Shown in pieces: positions 25,205-33,913 of a DNA stretch of 64,000 nucleotides. Within the stretch, counting starts at the first letter, position 1, and each line of letters starts with the position of its first letter. The position numbers and the translations under genes were made by a program. The notes beneath the pieces were generated by a model that did no database searches, was not told the origin of the DNA, and was given only the letters and a program-made list of their open reading frames with translations. Origin of the DNA: Bacilliculturomica massiliensis (GTDB lineage: Bacteria; Bacillota; Clostridia; Peptostreptococcales; Anaerovoracaceae); assembly GCF_900605495.1 (NCBI RefSeq), contig NZ_LR027602.1, positions 124,001-188,000 of the forward strand. The letters run 5' to 3'.

Positions 25205-26677
25205 ATGGGGATCGAAGAAAAGACCATGAACGAGAAGAAACACGGGGGTTGGAGCGCTCTGTCGGATCAGGAACAGGCGGAGGTGCAGTCCTTTGCAGGG
25301 GAATATATGGATTTCCTGAACAGGGCGAAGACGGAGCGCGAGGCGGTAAACGCCGTCCGGGAGATGGCGGAGAAGGCCGGGTTCCGGAACCTGGATACGG
25401 TGAGCGCGCTGGCGCCGGGAGACAAGGTCTATTCGGTAAACAGGGGTAAGAGTATGTTTCTGGCAGTCATGGGCACGGAGCCGCTGACAGAGGGCGCCCG
25501 GATCGTAGGCGCGCACATCGACTCGCCCCGTCTGGATCTGAAGCAGATCCCGCTGTACGAGGATGGGGAATTGGCCCTTTTCAAGACTCATTATTACGGG
25601 GGGATCAAAAAATATCAGTGGACGGCCATTCCTCTGGCTCTTCACGGCGTGATCGTGAAAGACACGGGGGAGACGGTGACGGTCAATATCGGCGAAGGGG
25701 AAGACGACCCGATCTTTACCATCACGGATCTGCTGCCCCATCTGGGAGCGCAGCAGGGAAAGAAAACGCTTGCCTCAGGCATTGCCGGAGAAGATCTGAA
25801 CGTGCTGGTGGGATCTCTCCCCGCGTCTGCAGACAAGAAGGAGACCGGCAGGGAAGACGGAGAAGACTGTAAAGAGGATGCCGGGAGCTGTCCGGGAGAA
25901 GGCGGGAAAGGCGGCGTTAAGGACGGCGTTATGAAGCTGCTGAAAAAGAAATACGGAATCTGCGAGGAGGACTTTGCCAGCGCTGAGATCGAAGTGGTGC
26001 CTGCATTCAAAGCCAGATCGCTGGGCTTTGACGAGAGCATGGTGGCAGGTTACGGGCAGGATGATAAGGTGTGCGCGTATCCCGGCGTGAGAGCGCTGCT
26101 GGAGCTGGCGCAGCCGGAAAAGACCGCCGTCTGCATTCTCTCCGATAAAGAGGAAGTGGGCAGCATGGGCAATACGGGAATGGAGTCCCAGGTCTTTGAG
26201 CTGTTCCTCATGGATCTGCTGGAGAAGAGCGGTATTGTAAATCCTTATGCGCTGCAGAGGCTTCTGGTCAGGTCCGCCTGCCTGTCGGCAGACGTGACGG
26301 CGGCCTTTGACCCAAACTACCCGGCGGTCATGGAGAAGAAAAATTCCGCCTATATTGGGGCGGGGATCTGCATCAATAAGTACACCGGCGCTCGGGGAAA
26401 ATCGGGAGCATCGGATGCGAACGCGGAGTTTCTGGGGTTTGTGCGGGGCGTATTCAACAGAAACAGCGTCTGCTGCCAGTCGGCTGAAATGGGCAAGGTG
26501 GACGAAGGCGGCGGCGGGACCATCGCCTATATTCTGGCGAACAAGGGGATGGAGGTTCTGGACTGCGGCGTTCCTGTGCTGTCCATGCACGCCCCCTATG
26601 AGGTGGCCGGCAAGTTTGATATTTACATGGCTTACCGGGCTTACGGCGCGTTCTGGAAAGAATCGGCGCATAAATAA
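25205..26677 (+). CDS. M18-family aminopeptidase
   Basis: The product (490 aa) is a zinc aminopeptidase of family M18, which trims N-terminal residues from peptides in the cytoplasm. Metal and catalytic blocks are GAHIDSPRLDLK, SDKEEVGSMGNTG (catalytic and metal Glu) and VLSMHAPYEVAGKFD (last metal His). An unusual low-complexity, charged insertion (KKETGREDGEDCKEDAG...) lies near residues 215-240. The AAAGGAG site is 12 bases from the ATG at 25205; the GTG at 25181 has no site. It fits a peptide-fermenting lifestyle. Confidence 0.93.
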   Translation: MGIEEKTMNEKKHGGWSALSDQEQAEVQSFAGEYMDFLNRAKTEREAVNAVREMAEKAGFRNLDTVSALAPGDKVYSVNRGKSMFLAVMGTEPLTEGARIVGAHIDSPRLDLKQIPLYEDGELALFKTHYYGGIKKYQWTAIPLALHGVIVKDTGETVTVNIGEGEDDPIFTITDLLPHLGAQQGKKTLASGIAGEDLNVLVGSLPASADKKETGREDGEDCKEDAGSCPGEGGKGGVKDGVMKLLKKKYGICEEDFASAEIEVVPAFKARSLGFDESMVAGYGQDDKVCAYPGVRALLELAQPEKTAVCILSDKEEVGSMGNTGMESQVFELFLMDLLEKSGIVNPYALQRLLVRSACLSADVTAAFDPNYPAVMEKKNSAYIGAGICINKYTGARGKSGASDANAEFLGFVRGVFNRNSVCCQSAEMGKVDEGGGGTIAYILANKGMEVLDCGVPVLSMHAPYEVAGKFDIYMAYRAYGAFWKESAHK

Positions 26678-26686
26678 AGGCAAAAG

Positions 26687-26728
26687 AAATCGGGACCGGG
26701 GCGGCGCTGCCGCTGCGGTCCCGATTTT
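26687..26728 (+). terminator. Terminator of the aminopeptidase gene
   Basis: A 12-bp stem (AAATCGGGACCG with CGGTCCCGATTT) followed by T residues. It lies between convergent genes and may serve both. Confidence 0.85.
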
Positions 26729-26803
26729 AATGTCCGGATCTTCCCAATAGCAGGATAATGGATAGTCATATCCTTTTGGAAAACAGTTCATCAGGCTGGG
26801 CGT

Positions 26804-28048
26804 TTACCGGGGAGGGTCGCACTTCGAGCATGGCTCATAACCGGCCCTGGCCTCATCCAAAGAGATGGCGATCTTGCTCTTGCTCAGGTACTGACAGCCG
26901 TCCCGATGATACTTGCCGCCGGATCCCGTCACGTAAACGGTCATATCACTGTGGGCTGAAGCGCCGGATGAAGGGGGAACGTCTGCGCCGCCATGGGAGG
27001 GATCGGCTCCTTCCGCCGAAGCCGGAGGAGCGTTTTCCTGCTGCGGAGCGGATTTCTTATCCACAGTCACCGTTTTGCCGTCGCTGGACATCAGGATGGT
27101 ACCCAGCTGGTCCGTCCGCAGTACGGCCGCACCTGTGTCGCTCAGGCGGTCCAGGGCGGAGCTTTCCGGATGGCCGTACTTGTTTCCCGCACCGCAGGAG
27201 ATGACTGCATACTGGGGAGAGACGGCTTTGAGAAAAGTCTCGGTGCTGGAATATCCGCTGCCGTGGTGGCCAACTTTGAGCACATTGGACCGCAGCTCCT
27301 CACTGCTGTGAGCGGAAAGCATTTCTTTTTCAGAGATACTTTCGGCGTCGCCCGTGAAGAGAAAAGCCGTATCGCCGTAGGCAAGCCGCAGTACGGCAGA
27401 GTAGTTATTGAGGTCGGAATAGGAATCCCCGCAGGGGGCGACAAATTCCGCACGGAGCATGCCGCCGCTGAAGGATGCGTCGGGAAACAGCCTGACGCCG
27501 GATCTTGCCGTGTTGATCTTCACGCCGCGGTCCTGTATGGAGACGAGAAGCTTCTCAAATATCTTCGTATTGCTCTGCGCTTTGGGCATGAACACAGCGC
27601 CGATCTCAAAGCGGCCGATCACCGCCGGCAGTCCCCCGATGTGGTCGCTGTGAGGGTGGGTGGCAACCAGATAGTCGATCCGTTCCGCCCCGGCGGCTTC
27701 CAGGCAGTCGATGACAGTCTGTCCGTATTCCGCCTCGCCGCCGTCGATGAGCAGGGTCTTGCCGTCGGGCAGGCGCACAAAAGCGGAGTCGCCCTGGCCC
27801 ACGTCGATATAGCTGACTGTCAGCGTTTCGTCCGCATCCAAGACCGCAGGTCCGGAACCGGATGGAGACCCGTCTCCATCCACGGCGCCGGCCGGGGCGG
27901 ATACCTCCGCGGCGTCAGGCGGGCCTGAGGAACAGCCCGCGGCGCTGCCCGCCACAAACAACAGCAGTGCGAGCCAGAGACACAGGCTGTGATCTCGGAT
28001 CTGATGTTTCCTCTTTATGCGTTGTTTTCCCTTTGTGTTTTTCATCAT
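26804..28048 (-). CDS. Secreted ComEC-like metallo-beta-lactamase-fold lipoprotein
   Basis: The product (414 aa) has a lysine-rich start, a hydrophobic signal segment and a lipobox (SAAGC), so it is exported and lipid-anchored. The core is the metallo-hydrolase domain related to the ComEC C-terminus: VGQGDSAFVRLPDGKTLLID, the metal signature ATHPHSDHIGG, VLKVGHHGSG and ISCGAGNKYGHP. Relatives are phosphodiesterases or nucleases. The C-terminus carries a short Cys-containing module (YHRDGCQYL, YEPCSKCDPP) found on secreted nucleases. The ATG at 28048 has AGGGGGA seven bases away; the ORF extends to 28162 without support. Confidence 0.9.
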   Translation of the reverse strand: MMKNTKGKQRIKRKHQIRDHSLCLWLALLLFVAGSAAGCSSGPPDAAEVSAPAGAVDGDGSPSGSGPAVLDADETLTVSYIDVGQGDSAFVRLPDGKTLLIDGGEAEYGQTVIDCLEAAGAERIDYLVATHPHSDHIGGLPAVIGRFEIGAVFMPKAQSNTKIFEKLLVSIQDRGVKINTARSGVRLFPDASFSGGMLRAEFVAPCGDSYSDLNNYSAVLRLAYGDTAFLFTGDAESISEKEMLSAHSSEELRSNVLKVGHHGSGYSSTETFLKAVSPQYAVISCGAGNKYGHPESSALDRLSDTGAAVLRTDQLGTILMSSDGKTVTVDKKSAPQQENAPPASAEGADPSHGGADVPPSSGASAHSDMTVYVTGSGGKYHRDGCQYLSKSKIAISLDEARAGYEPCSKCDPPR

Positions 28049-28562
28049 GCGATCGTCCCCCTGTTTCATTCGTTCTTGCCTTCGTCGGGCAGGGCGCAGA
28101 TGTCGGAACGGCGCAGACTTTATTTGCGCCGGCTGCGTTGTGTCCCTGCAAACGGAAGGCACCGCCCTTTACTATATCACAGAAAGACCGGAGGGAAAAA
28201 GTAAAACAACTGATTTCTGCGGAAGTTTTTAGAGGTCAAAGCGCTGTGTCAGCGTGGGGCTTGCACGTGGTTTGACGGGAAAAGATCATGGCATTCAGGC
28301 GCTTTGACATGCTCTAAAAGGGCCTTTGGAGGGGCAATGACAATATTGGCGCTTTTGCTGAACAGGCCTATGCGGTATAATAGCCGCAGAAGAGTTATTA
28401 AAACGTCGGTGCTTTTGCGCCCCAAGGTCTTCCGCAGGCCAAAGATGGCCGGAACTTGCAGACATACGGGATGGATTTTGTTCCTGACAGAGGAAAGGCA
28501 TATTTCTATGCACTGCAATATGGGACTTATACGAATGATAGCCGGTGATGAGGAGGGAAAAC
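28049..28562. other. Intergenic region with a rightward promoter
   Basis: No gene is supported; all ORFs here are short and lack ribosome sites. A promoter (TTTTGC, 17 bases, TATAAT) lies at 28353-28381 and would drive the two genes at 28563 and 28798. The TAATAGCCGCAGA after the -10 resembles the hairpin at 25083. Confidence 0.45.
28353..28381 (+). promoter_or_regulatory. Promoter for the XRE / unknown gene pair
   Basis: TTTTGC, a 17-base spacer and a perfect TATAAT, about 180 bases upstream of the TTG start at 28563. Confidence 0.5.
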
Positions 28563-28808
28563 TTGAAAAATAAAATAAGGAAATACCGGACCCAAAAAGG
28601 TTTGACGGAGGTCCAGCTGTCAGACATGCTGGGTATAAGCGTCAGGACTTTGCAGCGCTATCAGAACGGCGGCCTCATGAACGATATGTGGGAATTGCTT
28701 CTGAAACTTTCAGGTATATTTGACGTGTCCATCGAAGACCTGTTTGAGTCAGACGAAGCGGAAGACGATCGGGCTTTGGCAGATAAGGAGGAAGAATATG
28801 AACGGTAA
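28563..28808 (+). CDS. XRE-family helix-turn-helix protein, 81 aa
   Basis: The protein starts at TTG 28563, six bases after AGGAGGG; the in-frame ATG at 28545 lies before that site. It is one HTH domain (RKYRTQKGLTEVQLSDMLGI, then SVRTLQRYQNGG) with an acidic tail. It lacks an oligomerisation domain, so it may work together with another protein. It overlaps the next gene by 11 bases, and the two are translationally coupled. Confidence 0.75.
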   Translation: MKNKIRKYRTQKGLTEVQLSDMLGISVRTLQRYQNGGLMNDMWELLLKLSGIFDVSIEDLFESDEAEDDRALADKEEEYER

Positions 28809-29640
28809 GATCGTGTTCGCCCACCGGGGAGCTGTCTCCAGAGAAGGACTGGACCCTGAAAACCCCGTGGTCTACAGAGGAACCACGCCGCTGCCGGACG
28901 ACAGCCAGGATTCCACCCGCATCGTCACCAATTCGGTGAGTATTCCCCGCCATGTGTCGGTCCAGCTTAAAGAGATCCGCGGGAAGTGTTCTCTGACCCA
29001 GGCGAAGGACGGGCTTAAAAATGTTCATCTTTTTTCGGAGCGGGCCTCTCTGGCGGATGGAACGGAGCGCATCTGCTATCTGCAGTATTTTGAAGGAGCC
29101 CTGCAGGTGAGCGAATACGGCGGCCGGCGCGGAGCAAACTACAGCGCGCTGTATCGTGAACTGCGGAAATCCCTGAAAGAAAAGGGTTTTCGGGAGAACG
29201 AGGACAAGACCTTTTCCATCAGGGAGGAGGAGACCGGGAATTTTGTCTCGCTGGTCAATGAGCTGCTGGACAGGCAGAAACAGGGTGAACTGGAACTTCG
29301 GGCAGTGGACGAAATCGATTCCATCGTGTTTAACAAAGAGAGCCGGCTGTTCTATTATAAGGCGTACTGGAGCCCGGCGGAAAAAACCAGTGAGGCTCCG
29401 GAGACGGGGGCGTCGGGATCGCCGGAAAACTCTCTGCAGATGCGGTTCGGGCAGATGGAAGAGTGCATTCGCAGTATTGTGGACCGAAACGGATTGGATT
29501 TCAACGATCGTGCGGAGCTGGAAGAAGCGCAGCGCAAGATCGTACAGTTAAAATCGAAGCTGGATCAGCTTTATGAGGTATGTCAGTGCGGCATTGACCT
29601 TTTGGATAAAGTACGACTTCTGGGAAGTCAGGCGCAGTGA
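28798..29640 (+). CDS. Protein of unknown function coupled to the XRE gene, 280 aa
   Basis: The ATG at 28798 has AAGGAGG. The product is soluble and mixed-charge. About residues 1-150 look globular, and the last 60 residues (ELEEAQRKIVQLKSKLDQL) form a coiled coil. I see no known domain. It is coupled to the small HTH protein and converges on the tailocin repressor pair through a hairpin. It may belong to the host or to the tail element's border. Confidence 0.65.
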   Translation: MNGKIVFAHRGAVSREGLDPENPVVYRGTTPLPDDSQDSTRIVTNSVSIPRHVSVQLKEIRGKCSLTQAKDGLKNVHLFSERASLADGTERICYLQYFEGALQVSEYGGRRGANYSALYRELRKSLKEKGFRENEDKTFSIREEETGNFVSLVNELLDRQKQGELELRAVDEIDSIVFNKESRLFYYKAYWSPAEKTSEAPETGASGSPENSLQMRFGQMEECIRSIVDRNGLDFNDRAELEEAQRKIVQLKSKLDQLYEVCQCGIDLLDKVRLLGSQAQ

Positions 29641-29652
29641 GAACGCAGAATA

Positions 29653-29683
29653 GAGCGCCGATCACGTCCCCTGATCGGCGCTC
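29653..29683. terminator. Hairpin between convergent genes
   Basis: A perfect 12-bp stem (GAGCGCCGATCA with TGATCGGCGCTC) with a 7-base loop. It overlaps the stop codon of the ImmA-like gene. No T run. Confidence 0.6.
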
Positions 29684-29886
29684 CGTTCCAGCGAGGCCAC
29701 CTCGGAGGCCGAATAAAAATGTCCCTGACGGATATGCTCCAGCTCGTGGCGGAAAGCCCTCACCTGCTCGTCGTGGGCGAGTTTTGCGTTGAGATAAATG
29801 TTGTAGTCGCCGTTTGTGTCCAATACTGTCATACCTTTGATGCTGAGCGGCAGAAAATCGACTTTTCTAATGATCACTGCGTCCAT
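29662..29886 (-). CDS. Small ImmA/IrrE-like metallopeptidase-fold protein
   Basis: The product (74 aa) has the HExxH zinc motif in RHELEHIRQGHF after a beta segment (GDYNIYLNAKLAHDEQ), the pattern of compact ImmA/IrrE proteins. ImmA-type proteases cleave a partner repressor to induce mobile elements. The gene directly follows the XRE repressor on the same strand, so it is the natural candidate for relieving that repression. The ATG at 29886 has GGAG; an ATG at 29970 directly after the repressor stop could give a longer form. At 74 aa it is short, so proteolytic activity is uncertain. Confidence 0.75.
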   Translation of the reverse strand: MDAVIIRKVDFLPLSIKGMTVLDTNGDYNIYLNAKLAHDEQVRAFRHELEHIRQGHFYSASEVASLERSADQGT

Positions 29887-29975
29887 AATGCTCCATCCCC
29901 GTACAATGCGGAATCTCAGGCAATGCCCGATGCCGCCTGTTTTCATCGTTTTCTGCATTGTACCACTCATTCCGG

Positions 29976-30350
29976 CTATATATCGTCGGAATTGTTATTT
30001 GAAAACATTTCGATAATTTTTACGGCCTTCTCCACATCCTCCCTGGAAGCATTTTTGGCTACGGAAAACAGCGTTTTCAATTCGGGACGTTTGTGAAGTT
30101 CATCCAGATACTCTGTCAGGTCGTCCCGCTCGCCGGCCGTTCCGGCGCCGTCGGAGAGATCGTCGATAAATTCGTCCAGCGAACACTCCAGAACAGAGGC
30201 GATCGCTCTCATGGTGTCCAGCGAAGGGTTAGTCGTCTCGCCATACAGAATTTTGTTCAGCGTCCCCAGGGGGACGCCGGAGGATTCGGCCAGGGCTTTG
30301 TTGCCCATTTTTTTTTGTTTCATGATATCTTTGATTCTTTGCGCGGTCAT
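29976..30350 (-). CDS. XRE-family repressor of the tailocin cluster
   Basis: The product (124 aa) has an N-terminal HTH (RIKDIMKQKKMGNKALAESS, then GVPLGTLNKILYG) and an acidic helical tail (DDLTEYLDELHKRPELKTLF). The start ATG at 30350 has AAAGGAG eight bases upstream. Four copies of one operator lie in the 170 bases upstream, one inside the rightward promoter of the tail cluster, so this protein is the probable repressor. It has no peptidase or RecA-dependent self-cleavage domain, which makes the neighbouring ImmA-like protein important for induction. Confidence 0.88.
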   Translation of the reverse strand: MTAQRIKDIMKQKKMGNKALAESSGVPLGTLNKILYGETTNPSLDTMRAIASVLECSLDEFIDDLSDGAGTAGERDDLTEYLDELHKRPELKTLFSVAKNASREDVEKAVKIIEMFSNNNSDDI

Positions 30351-30415
30351 AGGGGTCACTCCTTTCCTCTCTGCCGTAAGCATACCATAAACGGAACGAA
30401 AAGAAAAGAAAAAAG

Positions 30416-30525
30416 TTCCGCAGACGGGATTAACATATTGACAATACCCGCAGACGGGATTAAAATAAGAATATAGAATCCCGTTTGCGGAACTTTTCTG
30501 GCCCCGGAGTGCCGCAAATGGGATC
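30416..30525. promoter_or_regulatory. Four repressor operators
   Basis: Four 16-base copies: TTCCGCAGACGGGATT (30416-30431), ACCCGCAGACGGGATT (30446-30461), TTCCGCAAACGGGATT on the minus strand (30477-30492), and TGCCGCAAATGGGATC (30510-30525). Core symmetry is TTCCG-N4-CGGGA. Centre spacings are 30, 31 and 33 bases, about three helical turns. Confidence 0.8.
30438..30466 (+). promoter_or_regulatory. Rightward promoter of the tailocin cluster
   Basis: Perfect TTGACA, a 17-base spacer that contains operator 2, then TAAAAT. Repressor binding would block it directly. Confidence 0.75.
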
Positions 30526-30620
30526 GGAGATACCAGAAAGAACGCGGCGGCTGCTGCCAGTGGTCTCGATCAGGCCGCACAGACAGACTTGCCGGTCATT
30601 GGGCAAAAGGAGGAGTCGAG

Positions 30621-31058
30621 ATGTTTGAGAGATATATCAATTACAACCAGATAGCCGAGGAGATGATACGCAGCAGGGAGGATAATCTGGCCGCCCTGGC
30701 TTCCCTCTGGGAGCAGTTTGAGGAGATGGAAGAGGCGGGGGGACTGAGGGGAGTTTCCTGCGAAAACGACAGGGTACACGATAATAAGATCTCTGATATG
30801 GTAGCTAATCTGGCCATGCGCAGAGAAGCGGTCAGGAGCCGGATCGAGGATCTGGACAGAGAACGAAAGATCTACGATATGGCCTGGAGCCACCTCAATG
30901 ATGACGAGCGGGAGGTGCTGGATGTTTTCTTTAAACGGGGAATGAAGAAACAGGACGCGGTGGACCTGCTATGCGAATCCTTTGAGCGGGAGCCCGCCAC
31001 CATCTATCGCAAAAAAGACGCGGCGCTGAAGCGTTTTAAGAAACTGCTCTTCGGCTGA
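30621..31058 (+). CDS. Phage-type sigma-like late transcription activator
   Basis: The product (145 aa) has an N-terminal helical part (coiled-coil-like MIRSREDNLAALASLWEQFE) and a C-terminal sigma-70-region-4-like HTH (NDDEREVLDVFFKRGMKKQD, then REPATIYRKKDAALKRF). This is the pattern of ArpU/RinA/DUF1492-type late regulators of Firmicute phages. It has AGGAGG and lies directly behind the repressed promoter. By position it is the first gene expressed and would switch on the structural genes. Confidence 0.8.
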   Translation: MFERYINYNQIAEEMIRSREDNLAALASLWEQFEEMEEAGGLRGVSCENDRVHDNKISDMVANLAMRREAVRSRIEDLDRERKIYDMAWSHLNDDEREVLDVFFKRGMKKQDAVDLLCESFEREPATIYRKKDAALKRFKKLLFG

Positions 31059-31474
31059 AGTCAGTGCAGCCGGAATCCGGGCGGGGAAAGCCGCGGCCGG
31101 CCGGCTGTTCAGGAATCAACGGGGGTTGGCCCCATTTCGACGGGCCAGAGCGAAAATGATAAATACCTGAGAAGACAAAGGGGTATTTCAGTGGTATAGT
31201 GGTATCAGGTAAAAGAGACGAGGACGCCGGAACGCGTCGAACGTTCTCGGTTGCCGAAAGCAAAGGAAGATCGGCGGAGACGCCGGTCTTTTTTATCTGC
31301 CATTCCGCGGACAGCTGCAGCGAGAAGGCGGAACTGACGCAGGTGCTTTTACAGCATTGGAAGCGCCGGCGGCGGGGCCGCGGCCGTATTTCCCGGGGAT
31401 ATAGAAGTGAGAAAGCCCGGCTGAGGGATCGGCGCGGCGCCCGGCAGGCGCCGGTTTATTTGGAAGGAAGAGGT
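31059..31474. other. Gap between activator and structural genes; candidate late promoter
   Basis: No gene is supported. AAATACC (31161-31167) and GGTATTT (31182-31188) form an inverted repeat. GGTAT occurs again at 31193 and 31201. TATAGT at 31195-31200 is a possible -10 with no -35, as expected for an activator-dependent late promoter. Confidence 0.4.
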
Positions 31475-31903
31475 ATGACAGATACGATCATTGAAAGCAT
31501 CTCCGCCAGACTGCGGGATGCTTTTGGGGAGAGCTGCGCCGTATTTACGGAACAGCCGCAGCAGGGAGCCGCCGGCCCCTGTTTTTTTGTGTCTCTGCTG
31601 AAGTCGTCTCAGAGCGGGCGGAGAGGAAGGAAATCAGTCAACAGCCAGTTTTTCGATGTCCGTTTCATCCCGGAGAGCGGGGACACGTTTCACCGTGAGG
31701 CGGATGCGGCGGCGGATAAGCTGTACGCCGCGCTGGAAACGCTGGATGTTGAGGGCATGGCGCTGGCGGCTTCTGAGATGAGCTGTGAGAAAGGGGAGGG
31801 CGTGCAGCATTTTTACGTGCGCTACGATTTATATCTACAGGATGAGCCCGCGCCGCAGGAAGCCATGGAGAGCTTAGCCATGGAAACCGGCGTCGCGCGG
31901 TAA
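31475..31903 (+). CDS. Phage tail terminator/completion-like protein
   Basis: The product (142 aa) begins with a helix (DTIIESISARLRDAFG) followed by beta strands (GPCFFVSLLKSS, NSQFFDVRFIPES) and ends with FYVRYDLYLQDE, the pattern of the small tail-terminator proteins (DUF6838-like) that precede the sheath gene in PBSX-type clusters. These cap the tail tube. The ATG at 31475 has GGAAG; the frame is open to 31199 but that part reads as non-coding. First structural gene of the cluster. Confidence 0.75.
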   Translation: MTDTIIESISARLRDAFGESCAVFTEQPQQGAAGPCFFVSLLKSSQSGRRGRKSVNSQFFDVRFIPESGDTFHREADAAADKLYAALETLDVEGMALAASEMSCEKGEGVQHFYVRYDLYLQDEPAPQEAMESLAMETGVAR

Positions 31904-32093
31904 ATCATAGCTTTGCGCGGTCCGCAGACCGCCCGGCCGGCCCGCTGGGGCTTCAGGCAGCCGCAGTCTGCTTCAGGGCCTGCGATCTGGCTGGAAGGCA
32001 GGATCGGGCAGGGAGCGCGGCGGACTGCGGTACTGCGCATGCGACACTGGATCAAACCTTAGAGAGAAAACGAACAGAAGAAAGGGTGAAAAC
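31904..32093. other. Non-coding gap before the sheath gene
   Basis: About 190 bases, G+C-rich at the start, with no gene and no clear promoter. The ribosome site of the sheath gene (AAAGGGTG) is at its end. Confidence 0.4.
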
Positions 32094-33410
32094 ATGTTAG
32101 GTGGAGGTACTTTTATTACACAGAACAAGACGCTGCCCGGCGCGTATATCAATTTCGTGTCGGCGGCAAGAGCCACAGCGGCTCTGTCAGACAGAGGCTA
32201 TGCGGCGATGGCGCTGGAGCTTGACTGGGGCGCGGACGGTCAGGTGTTCGCCGTAACGGCTTCGGATCTGGAAAAAGATTCTCAGAAACTGCTGGGCTAC
32301 GCCTACACGGATGAAAAGCTGAAAGGGCTGCGGGACCTGTTTCGCAGCGGTCTGCGGAAGGCGTATCTCTACAGGCTGAACAGCGGCGCGAAGGCGGCTA
32401 ACGACTTCGCGGAGGCCCGTTACAGCGGTCTGCGGGGAAATGACGTCAGGATCGTGATCACGGCGGTGGAAGGGGAGGAACCGGAAGGGGCGTCCTACAG
32501 CGTTAAGACCTATCTCGACACAAAAGAAGTGGATGCGCAGACAGTCCGGACAGCTGCGGATCTGGCTGACAACGACTTCGTAGTCTGGAAAAAGGGCGCC
32601 GCGCTGGCAGCCACGGCCGGAACGGCGCTGACGGGCGGTTCCAACAAACCGGCGGTGACAGGGGATGATTATCAGCTGTTTCTGGACAAGATCGAAAGCT
32701 ACAGCTTTAATACGCTGGGGTGCCTCTCGGAAGACAAGGCCGTCTGCGCGCTGTTTCAGCAGTTTACGAAACGCATGAGAAACGAAGCGGGAGTCAAGTT
32801 CCAGACCGTACTCTACCGGTCTGCGGCGGATTTTGAAGGAGTCATTTCCGTGGAAAACAGCGCCAGCGACGCGGGCTGGCCGGCGTCCTCGGCAGTCTAC
32901 TGGGTCACCGGAGCAGAGGCGGGGTGCGCGGTAAACAAGTCTCTGACCAATGCAAAATACGACGGTGAGTTTGCCATTGAGACTGGGTACCGGCAGAGTG
33001 AACTGGAGGCAGGACTGAAAGGCGGAAAGCTGATGTTTCACAGGGTAGGCGACGATGTGCGCGTACTTGAGGACATCAATACCTTTGTTTCTTTCACCGA
33101 TGAGATGGGCGCGGATTTCGCGGACAATCAGACTATGCGCGTACTGGATCAGATCGGAAACGACGACGCGCTGCTGTTCAATACCAGATACCTGGGCGTG
33201 GTGCCCAACGACGACGGGGGCAGGATCTCTTTCTGGAACGACATCGTGAAACTTCGGCAGGAGATGCTGAACATCCGCGCCATCGAGAACTTCAAGGCGG
33301 AGGATGTGACGGTCAGGGCCGGGGCCACCAAGAAGTCCGTGGTGGTGGAAAACACCGTCAGACCGGTAAACGCCATGACCCAGCTGTATATGACAACGGT
33401 GGTTGCCTAA
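32094..33410 (+). CDS. xkdK: Contractile tail sheath protein (XkdK-like)
   Basis: The product (438 aa) is the sheath subunit of a contractile tail. It begins LGGGTFITQNKTLPGAYINF, the sheath family start. Later blocks are VYWVTGAEAGCAVNKSLTN and the conserved C-terminal domain with RVLEDINTFVSFT and FNTRYLGVVPNDDGGRISFW. Sheath subunits wrap the tube and contract to drive it through a target envelope. Presence of a sheath proves a contractile, R-type-like particle rather than a flexible F-type one. The length matches PBSX XkdK-like sheaths. Confidence 0.95.
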   Translation: MLGGGTFITQNKTLPGAYINFVSAARATAALSDRGYAAMALELDWGADGQVFAVTASDLEKDSQKLLGYAYTDEKLKGLRDLFRSGLRKAYLYRLNSGAKAANDFAEARYSGLRGNDVRIVITAVEGEEPEGASYSVKTYLDTKEVDAQTVRTAADLADNDFVVWKKGAALAATAGTALTGGSNKPAVTGDDYQLFLDKIESYSFNTLGCLSEDKAVCALFQQFTKRMRNEAGVKFQTVLYRSAADFEGVISVENSASDAGWPASSAVYWVTGAEAGCAVNKSLTNAKYDGEFAIETGYRQSELEAGLKGGKLMFHRVGDDVRVLEDINTFVSFTDEMGADFADNQTMRVLDQIGNDDALLFNTRYLGVVPNDDGGRISFWNDIVKLRQEMLNIRAIENFKAEDVTVRAGATKKSVVVENTVRPVNAMTQLYMTTVVA

Positions 33411-33424
33411 AAGGAGGAGAAAAA

Positions 33425-33892
33425 ATGAGTCGGATGTTATCCCGCGACGCTGTAAGCGCGCACAAAGCGGAATGCTACATTACTATTAAGGGAAATCGTT
33501 ATAACTTCATGCAGCTCAAGGAATTTGAGGCGAAGCTGACTGTGAATGTCCAGGAGGTCCCGATCCTGGGAAGGACCATGGTGGGGCACAAGCCCACCAC
33601 GATGACCGGAGAGTGGTCCGGAACGGCATATTACAACCAGTCGGTCCTGAGAGAGCTGGCAAAGGAGTACAAGGACACAGGCGTTGCGGAGTACTTTGAT
33701 ATTCAGGTCACCAACGAAGACCCCGCCACTCTTGTGGGACCGCAGACAGTGGTGCTGAAGGACTGCCTGTCCTCGGAAAGCATTCTGGCTAAGTTTACGG
33801 CCGGCGAAGATGTGCTGGAGGAGGAACTGTCAGGGACCTTCGACGACTTTGAGATGCCCAACAAGTTCAAGGTGCTCAACGGCATGCTCTAA
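33425..33892 (+). CDS. xkdM: Tail tube protein (XkdM-like)
   Basis: The product (155 aa) is the inner tube subunit: AECYITIKGNRYNFMQLKEF, VQEVPILGRTMVGHKPTTMTG and the acidic C-terminus (EEELSGTFDDFEMPNKFKVL) are the DUF2001/XkdM pattern. Hexameric rings stack into the tube under the sheath. It has AAGGAGG and lies 14 bases after the sheath gene. A very strong hairpin follows, which may keep sheath and tube mRNA more abundant than the downstream genes. Confidence 0.93.
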   Translation: MSRMLSRDAVSAHKAECYITIKGNRYNFMQLKEFEAKLTVNVQEVPILGRTMVGHKPTTMTGEWSGTAYYNQSVLRELAKEYKDTGVAEYFDIQVTNEDPATLVGPQTVVLKDCLSSESILAKFTAGEDVLEEELSGTFDDFEMPNKFKVLNGML

Positions 33893-33913
33893 GCGTCCTT
33901 AGAGGATAAAAAG

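Noticed and set aside
31199-31474. N-terminal extension of the tail terminator protein
   Set aside because: The residues are Arg-rich and unlike the family, and the ATG at 31475 has its own ribosome site.
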